A stretch of DNA of 64,000 nt from Zoroaster sp. YZ-2022 (taxonomy: Eukaryota; Echinodermata; Asteroidea; Forcipulatida; Zoroasteridae). The DNA is taken from positions 5,069,148 to 5,133,147 of the forward strand of contig CM055837.1 of NCBI GenBank assembly GCA_029582265.1, written 5' to 3'. Positions 23,922-33,645 of the stretch are shown piece by piece. Position numbers and translations under genes: made by a program. The notes under the pieces were generated by a model that was given only the letters and a program-made list of their open reading frames with translations, did no database searches and was not told the origin of the DNA. Within the stretch, counting starts at the first letter, position 1, and the number at the start of each line of letters is the position of its first letter.

Positions 23922-24171
23922 CATTGTAAAACACATTTCTGAACACTTAGTTTGTACTCACCTTTTTCACAATTTTGTAGCCTAAACATGTTTAGATTGT
24001 GCTTTTCTGTGATGTGTGTTTGAATGCTAAAAAACCATATGAACAGGTGTCAAAGAGCTAAGCACGTTTAGCTTTGTGACATGTACAGAGGATGACCATT
24101 TAGCATTTAAACGCATTCATAAACGCGTTTGTTTTGCGTGTGTTTAAATTCTAAGCACCTTTTTTACAGCG
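23922..24171. mobile_element. TA-flanked MITE, duplication copy B
   Basis: Duplicate of 10905-11154, with the same degraded termini. Confidence 0.6.
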
Positions 24172-25044
24172 TAGCTAGACCGAGATGCAACGCGCGTATA
24201 TTTGCGAAGTCGTCTATTCTTGGAGGCAGTTACAAAATGCAGGAACTTCATAAGTGAAGTCCAGGCTTTACTACACGCCTATGACTTAGCGAGTCGCTCT
24301 CATTTGTGTAGACTGAGAAAGACTAAAACAAAATTAATTATACGTTATTAATTATAACGTCACTTTTTCACACTGTGCATTTGGACACTGCCCTCTATTG
24401 GCGGTGTAACTTGTATGTTTTGTATGTTGTTTCGTTTTTGGTTCAGAATAAATAACGCACCCTGAAAAAAGGTTTCCAAGCATGATATATGAGATTTTGC
24501 ATGTGCAAGACGTTTGTTGTCAGCGTGAGATGAGGTTTTAGGCTTGTTGCTTGAGCCCATGAGAATTGGATCGTATACGTGCAAAATATTTATTGGCTCT
24601 TTGCATAAGTACCACTATTGTGAGTCTGCGACACAAAATAGTCTTTTATGATTCACGGCTTTGTAAAGTTTATACACTACTTTACCCTTGACCTGTCGTA
24701 ATAATACGGCTTTACCAACGACCGTGCTGCCACCGTCACACCTTTTGTACGGGCGTTATGAACACGGATACTGAGTCCGCCTCAGGTGACTGATTTTAGC
24801 AAAAAGCAATTACATATACCTGTACAGTAGAGTGTATTATATAGTACTCGCCTACTTAGTAATACCTCCCAAACTGGTTTAACCCCGGAGTTGACTGCCG
24901 TAATAACTAGGTGGGCCCATAATGTTCTTGTACTTCTTGGTTGTGACAACTCACGGGTGACAACTGTCTAGGAATCGAGCTTAGTGTGGATTGTGGAGGA
25001 ATCTTATGAAACCAATATTTCGAAGTGTTGAGTTTTAATCAAAG

Positions 25045-26496
25045 ATGGCTTCCTTGCATGTTTCACCCTTGTGGAAAGTTATGGCTATAATAGTAGCAAT
25101 ATATGGTGCTATGGCGCAGACCGTCCCAGAGCCTTCCTTCTCAGCGAAACCTGTGGACACATATGCGGCCCTTGGCCACTCGGTTACCATATACTGTTCT
25201 ATCGCCAACCTTGGTCATCATCAGGTGTTCTGGAACGTCGTTCAGAACTCATCTGGCAACACTGTCGGTGATGAATTCACGCTGGGACCCTTCACCAACA
25301 GACACGCCTCTTACCCACGATTTAAGATCAAGGGCGATTCGGCCATCGGAGAATTCAATCTTCACATCTCAGACGTTGTGGAGAGTGATGCTGGGATGTA
25401 CATCTGTCTGGTTCACGACTCTACAAATGCAATGTCTGTCGCCAAGGAGTTCGGAGCCAAACTGATCGTCCAAGACAATGCTGTGGCTCCAGTGATGGGC
25501 TATCCACGGTGCGGGAGGAACCCAAGTAGCAATAGCCAACTGCAGTCGGGACATTACAAACAAGGGGACATCTTGACTTTGTCTTGTTCGTCCAAAGGAG
25601 GTATACCCCTACCGGAACTCTCGTGGGTAAGGAGAAAAGTCGATGAGACAACCTATGACCTGCCGAGCAAAACGACCATAAACGGTGATGTAGTAACTAC
25701 TTCTGCAACAGTCAAGTTATCCAGTGTTGATCACCAGTCTTACTATAAATGTACCGAGTCACACCCCTTGAAGTCCACTCCAAGGATCTGTATGACACCG
25801 TTCACTGGGTCCGAATCTCTCATGAACGTTCGCTTCAGACCAGAGGTCACACTCACGCCTGATGTAGTTAACGTCCAAGTACTTGAAACTACAAAAGTCA
25901 CCCTGAGCTGTACAGCATACGCCAATCCTCAATTGACCAGTGGACCCACGATAGTATTGCCTTTCAACAAGTCCGGGGAATATCCCAAAGGATTAAACGA
26001 CAAGACATTGGTCAATGTTGAGATGACTATCGACGACATTGGAAAGGATTTTTACTGCCGAGCAAGCAACGATGAAGGCGTTGGTGAAGATTCAGTGAAG
26101 GTACAACAACCGAGAGCACTTCCAACGTGGCTGATTCTTGTCATCATCGGTGCCATTGCAGGGGTCATCCTCATCTTCATTGTCTTAGTCAGTTGCATCC
26201 TGTGCGTCAAAAGATCAGAATTAGAAGACGACATGAAAGGCCCCAACCGCTCAAGGCCGACGTCGGCGTGGAAGGAAGACGAAATTGATGAACATAATGG
26301 AAGCATGATCCAAATTGAAGATTTCCAGGGTGGTCAGGAGAACATTGCCATGCACGAGACTGATAAGACAGCAACACCCAGTGACTTTGAGACGGGGGAA
26401 GCAGGCCCAAGGTATCAGAACGTCAATGAGGCTTTTCAAGGAGACGACTTAAATCCATCTTCATCTGACCCTATCATTGAACCCTTGAACGATTAG
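25045..26496 (+). CDS. Intronless 3-Ig-domain transmembrane receptor, YQNV tail (483 aa)
   Basis: Type I membrane protein; ATG in AAAGATGG context. Signal peptide 1-24 (ends GAMA). V-like Ig1 with Cys51, Trp63, DAGMYIC, Cys121. Ig2 with Cys181, Trp194, Cys236, plus extra Cys156 and Cys249. Ig3 with Cys289 and Cys338. Membrane helix about 361-387. The acidic tail contains IEDFQGG and AMHET blocks and GPRYQNV (Tyr457), a Y-x-N pattern typical of GRB2-type SH2 ligands. The paralogue at 30914 has the same domains, tail blocks and even a similar leader (GTTGAGTTTTAATCAAAG against TTTGAGTTTTAACCAACG), showing tandem duplication of an already intronless gene. Surface recognition or adhesion with tyrosine-based signalling is inferred. 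The upstream gene fragment is divergently oriented. Confidence 0.9.
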   Translation: MASLHVSPLWKVMAIIVAIYGAMAQTVPEPSFSAKPVDTYAALGHSVTIYCSIANLGHHQVFWNVVQNSSGNTVGDEFTLGPFTNRHASYPRFKIKGDSAIGEFNLHISDVVESDAGMYICLVHDSTNAMSVAKEFGAKLIVQDNAVAPVMGYPRCGRNPSSNSQLQSGHYKQGDILTLSCSSKGGIPLPELSWVRRKVDETTYDLPSKTTINGDVVTTSATVKLSSVDHQSYYKCTESHPLKSTPRICMTPFTGSESLMNVRFRPEVTLTPDVVNVQVLETTKVTLSCTAYANPQLTSGPTIVLPFNKSGEYPKGLNDKTLVNVEMTIDDIGKDFYCRASNDEGVGEDSVKVQQPRALPTWLILVIIGAIAGVILIFIVLVSCILCVKRSELEDDMKGPNRSRPTSAWKEDEIDEHNGSMIQIEDFQGGQENIAMHETDKTATPSDFETGEAGPRYQNVNEAFQGDDLNPSSSDPIIEPLND

Positions 26497-27299
26497 ATGA
26501 ACCTCATTCTCATGTATGTGTTTTTTGTCTTTCAAAAGGGCAAAACGCAAATCCATGGGGACAAGGTTGAAAAAGTGATTGACTTGATTTTACACCGCAG
26601 CCATTTTGGTTTTCTTCCAGTAAAATCACATTACATCCAAAGTGAGGTCCTTGACAGAAATAAGCTGGTAACCTTTAAATAATAACTCATAACGTAGTAG
26701 AATCGGTTTCTAAAAGTGCTTTGATCGTCAGGGAATAAGACAAAGATGGCTACGGTGTGAGAGGTCTCAAGTCAAAAGCTGACTTAGCGAAAATCATGGT
26801 ACTGACCAATGGAAAAAAGTAATAATAATTGCCGCTAAATGAATGTTTTTCGTTATTTTACTGGTAATTTCCGCTTTTTCATTTAAATCTGAAAAGTGTT
26901 ATTAGTAGAAAGGAAACAAATAGGTCCTAGTTTCAAATGAGGTTTTGCATAATTATGTCTTAACAGTATTTTAATCCTAAAATTAATCCCTTCACAAATT
27001 AATGTAGGCACTTAGGCCTAATAACAGTTAAACCATAATTCTGACAGTTCATAATTCTGACTGAGTTTTCCTTTCTTCAATAGCAATTTTCAAAATAAAA
27101 ACAATATTGCAATTAAAATATCGAAAAACACAGGCGATACATCTTTGGCAGTTTCTACAATAATTATTGTTATGATTCTGCAATTGTCTTTTAGTTTGGC
27201 TCTTAATTTATACGGAGAACATGTGGGTTTTGTATGTGCTTATTTGAATGTATTTGTGCTGAAAAATATACCTTTATTACCAGAGCTAGTCATATATAT
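26497..27299. other. 3' flank of the Ig receptor, no other gene
   Basis: Likely 3' UTR and spacer. A candidate AATAAA lies at 27094-27099, some 600 bp past the stop. Confidence 0.35.
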
Positions 27300-27428
27300 C
27301 AGGGGCGGACCCAGGATCTTAAAAAGGGGGGCACGCTGCAAAAAAGATGGGGTGGAACACAAACAAGTATGGTAAATTTACATGCACAGCGAAAGGCGGG
27401 AACATCCTCCCCCCTGGATCCGCCAATG
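27300..27428. mobile_element. Short CAGGGGCGGACCCAGG-type element
   Basis: Starts CAGGGGCGGACCCAGGATC and ends CCTGGATCCGCCAATG, imperfect inverted complements like those of the hAT-like elements elsewhere in the window. The left flank is ATATATAT, and a similar ATATATAT lies 5 bp beyond the right end, so the target duplication is not clean. Confidence 0.5.
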
Positions 27429-28704
27429 GAGCAATATATATACATAATTATCCGAATTATTTGCAAATAGTTATTTTTAATGGAATTTGTAGCTAAATAT
27501 GTTGTTAGTATGACATGAGTTTTAAAAAAAGTACAGCGCCATTATATGGGCCTTTTATATGATAGCCGACTGCTTATAAGGTGTTTGGGATACTGTCCAA
27601 ACAATTGTTGTTTTTTATTGTATTTCTTTTCTTTTTTTTGAAATATTTGTGTTTGTATTACAGATATAAAGAAATACGTGCTCTGTAAATATTATGTCAA
27701 TATGAAAAACACTTTGTACGAAAAACATTTAAAAGTTTACTGAATGGCCTGAAATTGCGAATGCATTTCTAATATTTCTCTTACAAATGAGGTTCATTAA
27801 GTCGAAACATTAACAGGATTGTTTCTATTTATATATTGAACCTTTATAGTGGACCTTTAGGTTTGTTCAGGATTGCCTTTAAACAATGTAAATTGTGAGT
27901 GTATGCTAGATTATCCGTTTGGTAGGTATGACGTCATTTCAACATGGAGTGGTTCCAGAAGTATTCTGTTTTACATATACCAAAATGCATTACCCACTTT
28001 TACTTTGAGCGTGATTTATGTTTTGCAAAGGATTGGAGTTTTACTAATAGCTACTATTTCAGCGATAAAATCACATTGGAATTGTAAAAACGTGAAATAA
28101 AGGTTCTCGGCCTATGTATTTACACGGTAAATTATACTTGCCTTGAAGTCACAAGTTTACAAACGTGTGCACGTATTGTCAATATATATGCGCGCGTATG
28201 ACGCATAATTATACTAACGAAGAGGATATTCACAAAGTCAAACATTTTGAATTTTGAGCGAATGATGTGCACATAAGGCCTAACAACTCGTTGGTTTCTG
28301 GTCATCGGTGCGGCTTCAAAATCGGTGCAGTCACGCGCTTTTTTCGGCCATCTTTTTTTTGCCAACAGGGAAATACGTAAAACTTGTAGCTTTGCATGGT
28401 GAAGAGGATAATACGTGATACATTTTGTACGCGGGGACAAATCGGGCAAACGTTCATACCGTCGTTTAAAGTCGTTTAAAGCACATCATGGCAAATTTCC
28501 AATCGATTCAGCAATTTTGGCTGCAATTGGACATCGTTTCATAGCAACAAAATTAAAAATGCCGACGCGCGGGTCTGAGGCGACGCGCGCGGAGACCAGA
28601 AACGAGAGACTTTTTGGCTTAACACGTGATTTATTATTTAGAGTATTGAGCCTAATCATTTAATGTTTAGAATTTATGGTTGGTATAAGGAAGGTGATGG
28701 TACT
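27429..28704. other. Intergenic stretch
   Basis: No gene. A dispersed motif, CTTGTAGCTTTGCATGGTGA, at about 28384 also occurs near 1318, 9977 and 22990. Confidence 0.4.
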
Positions 28705-28857
28705 AGACCTGGGTTCGAATACTTGAAAATGTTTTCGAATTTACGAATATTCGTATCTGTATTATTTAAATACATTGTCAGTGCATTTCAATATGAGCCT
28801 GAATTACCACTATTCCTATCCGTATTCGAAATTATTTGTACTTCGACCCCAGGTCAA
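28705..28857. mobile_element. Small inverted-repeat element
   Basis: AGACCTGGGTTCGAATAC at the left end is complementary, with few mismatches, to GTACTTCGACCCCAGGTC at the right end. AATATTCG/CGAATATT motifs fill the interior. Confidence 0.5.
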
Positions 28858-29164
28858 AAATAATACCCATCGAAAATACTTTTGTCTGACGTCCTCTTTC
28901 TTTTAGAATACGAAATTATTTAAATTGTGTTTAATAATCCTTAATGTACTTTTTGATCATCCTGTTATCCAAAATTTGACCGAACTGTGGATATGTCTTC
29001 ACTGCTCAGTCATTGTGTAGTACCGCAGAATGATGTCACGTTCTCATGACATTTTGGCTGCTGGTTCTACACAATCTTTGTTTCGGTGTTGTTTTATGAT
29101 ACAACATTTACAAATGGTTTGGTGATTTTGTAAACACGATTTCATTAGTTCAGATCTCTGTATA

Positions 29165-29345
29165 AATCATTCCCGCCAGAGAGCTAAGCACACAATTTTC
29201 CTGAGTACAGAATATCTGTGCTTAGCAAAAATAGTTACCAGCCAAATTATCATGTAATATTATAGCTTCTAGCTGGTTCTCAGCCAACTTTTGCTCAGCA
29301 GATACATTTACTAAGCAATATTTTCTGCTAGGCAGCTCTATGAAA
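29165..29345. repeat. Dispersed repeat with GCTTAGCA/GCTCAGCA motifs
   Basis: GAGCTAAGCACAC, TGTGCTTAGCA, TTGCTCAGCAG and CTAGGCAGCTCTATGAAAT follow each other. A related copy occurs at about 46490-46860, where it has expanded into a tandem array. Confidence 0.45.
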
Positions 29346-29710
29346 TCGGGCCCAGAAGTCCCCCAAAAGTTTTAATATAGGAGTAAAGAGTATCCATGTC
29401 ATCTGTTTCAGATTCCCCGAACAAGTGTTTGAAGTGGTTACAGTCATCAATTGTGACCTTTGTGTGTTCAAGACACCCAACTTTGTATTACTTTGCCTAG
29501 GCCTATAGTACATTGAACTAGAAGTCTATCACCTATGCAGGTAATAGACCTCTGATTGTACTTCTAATCAGATTTATGATTGTACGTTATATAATGCTAC
29601 CGAAAGCGTCATATTTAATAACGGGGTTTGGTTGCTATGATAAACGTGTTTTTCCTCTTTCTGTATCCTTAATTAACAAAAATGTACTCGATTTATAAAT
29701 ACAGAAACAA

Positions 29711-29738
29711 AACCAGTGATTTGTCAAATCACTGGTTT
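29711..29738. repeat. Perfect short hairpin
   Basis: AAACCAGTGATTTG is followed directly by its complement CAAATCACTGGTTT, giving a 14-bp stem with almost no loop. Function unknown. Confidence 0.6.
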
Positions 29739-30787
29739 TATTTTTGTATTGAAGAATTGCAAATTTATAAGCAAAATAAATGTTAAGCGAAGTTATTAGT
29801 AACTAAGATATTTCTTATGTTTGTTTTGGTACCGACTTAAATAATGTTAAACAATAACTTCAACAATTTTGAAATTGAATTCCCCAAAATGTTTATTTCG
29901 GGTTAACTACTCTACTTCATGAAAACAACAGTTAAATCGTGGTGACCTTTATTTGTTTTCACTATAGAAGTGAAATTTCACAAACGGTAAACTCAGCATG
30001 TTGGACTAAAAGGAAAGTTACCCCAAAGTTTTTCATATTTTTTTAATATAAAATGCATGGTTATGAGTCATCCTAACGAAAACAGGAGTACATTGTACAT
30101 AACATTGGGTCAAAAAAGACTGCTACATTCCCGACCAATGATGTTATTGTCCGCCCCGTCTCATCTATTGTCCCGTTCATTTGTTAATTTAAGCATGGAG
30201 CCATGATTTAAGGGAATGCAATCATGGCTCATCCAACATGTGTACGGTGAGAACAAAAGATGACTTATGGACCGGTAGATTTTAACTGAAGGGGTGAAAG
30301 GGTAGATACCAATGTGTTTTTCATGCCAACCTTATTAATAAATTACCCCAAAAAGTGTCCTCTTTGGGGATATTAGCAAATAAAAGAGGATATTATCAAA
30401 CAAATCTGCACCAATGTTTATACGAAAACAAATTTTCAAAGGTGGAATAATCGTTTGTGAATAATATTTCTCCCTTTGGATAGATAAATACTGCGGTCCT
30501 TCCTAAACACAGAGGTAGCATACAGTGCAATGCCTGCTACGGTGCAGCCATCAGACAGGCGTTAAGGTCGGAAAGCGACCAAATCACTCAAACCGCGCCC
30601 AGGTGACCAATCTTGAATGTGAAAACTGCCGATAATAATACTCGCCCACATTACAGATCATCTACTTACTCAATTCCGTGCTCAAACGAACTGCCGACGG
30701 CCACTTTGGGTGTGTGTTACTGCTGATGAGGTGGGTGATGAGCAACTAGGCGTAATTGTTTTTACTACCGAATTGATTCGCTCAAGA
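29739..30787. other. Upstream region of the second YQNV receptor
   Basis: No gene recognised; no structured element beyond short AT-rich tracts. Confidence 0.4.
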
Positions 30788-30795
30788 TATATAAG
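30788..30795 (+). promoter_or_regulatory. Candidate TATA box
   Basis: TATATAAG matches the TATAWAAR consensus and lies 126 bp upstream of the start codon at 30914, leaving room for a leader of roughly 90-100 nt. This fits an uninterrupted transcription unit. Confidence 0.4.
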
Positions 30796-30913
30796 CTTAT
30801 TGAATCAGTTTGCGACCGAACCGTAGTAAAAACAAGGTGAGAATTATCTGTGTGGCTTGGTCTTTGGAGATATCTATAAACCAAGAATGTTGACATTTGA
30901 GTTTTAACCAACG

Positions 30914-32374
30914 ATGGCTTCCCAGTACTGTAATTGTAAACTCTTACGTAATGTCATAGTCGTTTTAGTGGCACTTATCTCAGTTGTTCAGACACAAACT
31001 GTCCCCGATCCTTCATTTGATGTGACACCCACTGACACATCGGCAGCTGTGGGTCACACGGTCACTATCTACTGTGCAGTAGCCAATCTTGGCCGTCATC
31101 AGGTGTTCTGGAACATCGTTCAGAACTCATCAGAGTTTACACTGGGCCCCAATGTTAACTTACACGCCTCTTACCCACGGTTCAAGTTCGTGGGGGATCC
31201 GGCCAGAGGGGAATACAATCTCCGTATCTCAGATGTTATAAAGAGCGATACTGGGACATACATCTGTCTTGTGCACGATCCAAGCAATCCTCTGTCTGTG
31301 GCTATGGAAGCGGGAGCCAATCTGACCGTCTTCGACAACATCGTGGCGCCACTTACTGGGAGTCCCATGTGCGAAATGAGCCCCAATGGAAACAACCAAC
31401 TGGAGAAAGGGGACGAACTAACTCTGACTTGTACGTCTCGAGGAGGCATACCTCTTCCAGAGCTATCATGGGAGAGGGTTAAGGAAAACAACGTGACCTA
31501 CAAGCTGTACAGCAAAACGACCGTAAGGGGTGATATGGTAACTACTTCTGCAAAAATCAACATATCGAGTATCGATCACCAGTCATTCTACAAATGCATC
31601 GAGAAACACCCCGTTACTATCAATCCCCGGACCTGTGAGACGGAATCTCCCATGAACGTTCGCTTCAAACCAGAGGTTACAATCACTCCCGATGTGGTTC
31701 AAGTCCAGGTACTGGAAACCACAAAAGTTACCCTGAGTTGCACAGCATACGCATATCCGGCACTTACCAGCGGCCCCAAGATTATACTTCCATTCACCAA
31801 GACCGGTGTTTTTAACAACGACAAGACTTCAGTTGAGCTTGAACTGACAACGGAGGACGTCGGAAAGACCTTTTATTGTCAGGCGGTTAATGAGATTGGC
31901 GTTGGTGAAGATACTGTTGAGATCACGCAACGGGCATTGCCTCCAACATGGCTGACCCTAGTCATCATCGGCGCCATTGCAGGAATCATTCTCATTTTCA
32001 TCACTCTCGTAGGCTGCATCCTGTGTGTCGATAGATCCGGATTAGATGCCGATGCGCGTAGCAAGAAAGCCCGACTTCGGTACTCTGTCAACAAATCACA
32101 GCCGATATCGATGAGGAAGGAGGGTGATGATGACTTTATAGACGGTTACCAGGACGACATGATCCCAATCGAAGATTTCCAGGGTGGCCACGAGACCCTT
32201 GCCATGCACGAAACGGAGAAGACAGCCACACCCAATGACTTTGAGACGGGGGAAGCAGGCCCGACGTATCAAAATGTCAACCAGGCTTTCCAGAGGGAAA
32301 GTTTTCAGAGTAATTCGTTGTCTCAGTCGAATCCATCTTCTTCTGAGCCAATCATAGACTCCAACTTTGATTAG
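30914..32374 (+). CDS. Intronless 3-Ig-domain transmembrane receptor, YQNV tail (486 aa)
   Basis: Paralogue of 25045-26496, clearly related along its whole length but well diverged. Signal peptide about 1-27. V-like Ig1 with Cys54, Trp66, DTGTYIC, Cys118. Ig2 with Cys173, Trp186, Cys228 and the extra pair Cys153/Cys241. Ig3 with Cys276 and Cys322. Helix about 345-371 (IIGAIAGIILIFITLVGCIL). The tail has a basic patch, then the conserved blocks IPIEDFQGG, AMHETEKTATP, DFETGEAGP and TYQNVNQAFQ (Tyr452). The membrane helix and the distal tail are among the best conserved parts, which points to shared signalling, while Ig1 loops differ in length (a five-residue-plus deletion after NSS). A candidate TATA box lies at 30788. 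Confidence 0.9.
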   Translation: MASQYCNCKLLRNVIVVLVALISVVQTQTVPDPSFDVTPTDTSAAVGHTVTIYCAVANLGRHQVFWNIVQNSSEFTLGPNVNLHASYPRFKFVGDPARGEYNLRISDVIKSDTGTYICLVHDPSNPLSVAMEAGANLTVFDNIVAPLTGSPMCEMSPNGNNQLEKGDELTLTCTSRGGIPLPELSWERVKENNVTYKLYSKTTVRGDMVTTSAKINISSIDHQSFYKCIEKHPVTINPRTCETESPMNVRFKPEVTITPDVVQVQVLETTKVTLSCTAYAYPALTSGPKIILPFTKTGVFNNDKTSVELELTTEDVGKTFYCQAVNEIGVGEDTVEITQRALPPTWLTLVIIGAIAGIILIFITLVGCILCVDRSGLDADARSKKARLRYSVNKSQPISMRKEGDDDFIDGYQDDMIPIEDFQGGHETLAMHETEKTATPNDFETGEAGPTYQNVNQAFQRESFQSNSLSQSNPSSSEPIIDSNFD

Positions 32375-33090
32375 AATCAAAGACAAAAACTGCATGACAA
32401 AAATGGCTTGAAATTATGAGGCATTTAGATAAGTAATTATTACTTATTAGACTCCCCTAGGCCTTAAGTTAAGCACTTTTAGTAATTTCCTAAAATGTTA
32501 GATAAATACTGCCATGAGATTGTGATGTCGGTTTTAACATCTCACGAAATTAAATACTGTTTCAGTGCTTTCATTTTGAAACAATTTGTTTAGTATATTG
32601 ACCAAATCGAGGCTGGAAGGAAAATGGGCTGGCCCCTTTTATGTATCGAAAATCTCCGTTATAATCCTAAGGTCTATTGTAACTAATTTCTGTAGCAGCC
32701 AGAACAGTTATTATTTTACATAAACCACTGATGTTTTTGGTCTGAAATTTATTGAAAGTGAATTTTTATCGTATCAAAAATTTGAGTTCCTGTTGAATTG
32801 AAGTTTTCACTGGTTGATTTCCGATGCATTTTTTAAATTTTATTCCTGTAGTGTATTTTATGAATTATACATATGACAATATTTTACCAAAAATTATTCG
32901 GGCTTTGACATTTCATACTACATTGAAATATTGTTAGTTGTTTGGCTAAAAATTAAACAAAAAATCTAGTTCACTAATCCTGAAATACGAGGGGAAACAG
33001 AAGATAGGAAAATTATTGTTCATGTACATTTACTGAGGTGTTCGAGGTGTTAAATTAGGAAACTCGCTCAATATAAACACCATGCAATAA
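32375..33090. other. 3' flank of the Ig receptor
   Basis: AT-rich, no gene. At 33040-33090 a GTGTTAAATTAGG...AATATAAACACC remnant of the dispersed family precedes the minisatellite. Confidence 0.4.
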
Positions 33091-33229
33091 TAACATTGAC
33101 ACCACTGGTGTTTTGCTAACACCCCATATATATATATATGTGATAACATTGACACCACTGGTGTTTTGCTAACACCCCATATATATATATATGTGATAAC
33201 ATTGACACCACTGGTGTTTTGCTAACACC

Positions 33230-33282
<53 letters not shown>

Positions 33283-33645
33283 ATAACATTGACACCACTG
33301 GTGTTTTGCTAACACCCCATATATATATATGTGATAACATTGACACCACTGGTGTTTTGCTAACACCCCATATATATATATATGTGATAACATTGACACC
33401 ACTGGTGTTTTGCTAACACCCCATATATATATGTGATAACATTGACACCACTGGTGTTTTGCTAACACCCCATATATATATATGTGATAACATTGACACC
33501 ACTGGTGTTTTGCTAACACCCCATATATATATATATATATGTGATAACATTGACACCACTGGTGTTTTGCTAACACCCCATATATATGTGATAACATTGA
33601 CACCACTGGTGTTTTGCTAACACCCCATATATATATATATGTGAA
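33091..33645. repeat. Minisatellite of about 52 bp units with (TA)n spacers, about 10 copies
   Basis: Each unit reads GTGATAACATTGACACCACT, GGTGTTTTGCTAACACCCC and a (TA)n tract of variable length, longest at about 33233-33278. ACACCA-C-TGGTGT inside the unit is a perfect palindrome around one base. The unit appears to derive from the GTGTT/AACACC dispersed element, whose remnant abuts the array. Repeated ORFs on both strands are artefacts of the array. Confidence 0.95.

Larger units (their letters stand above)
20297..24891. repeat. Segmental duplication copy B, right part
   Basis: Matches 7294-11876 and ends at the same CGGAGT as copy A. It carries the broken Ig gene, the hAT-like element (23224-23774) and the TA-flanked MITE (23922-24171). 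Its right breakpoint is 153 bp upstream of the start codon of the next Ig receptor gene. Confidence 0.9.

Noticed and set aside
33116..33606. Repetitive ORFs on both strands
   Set aside because: Explained by the minisatellite with (TA)n spacers.
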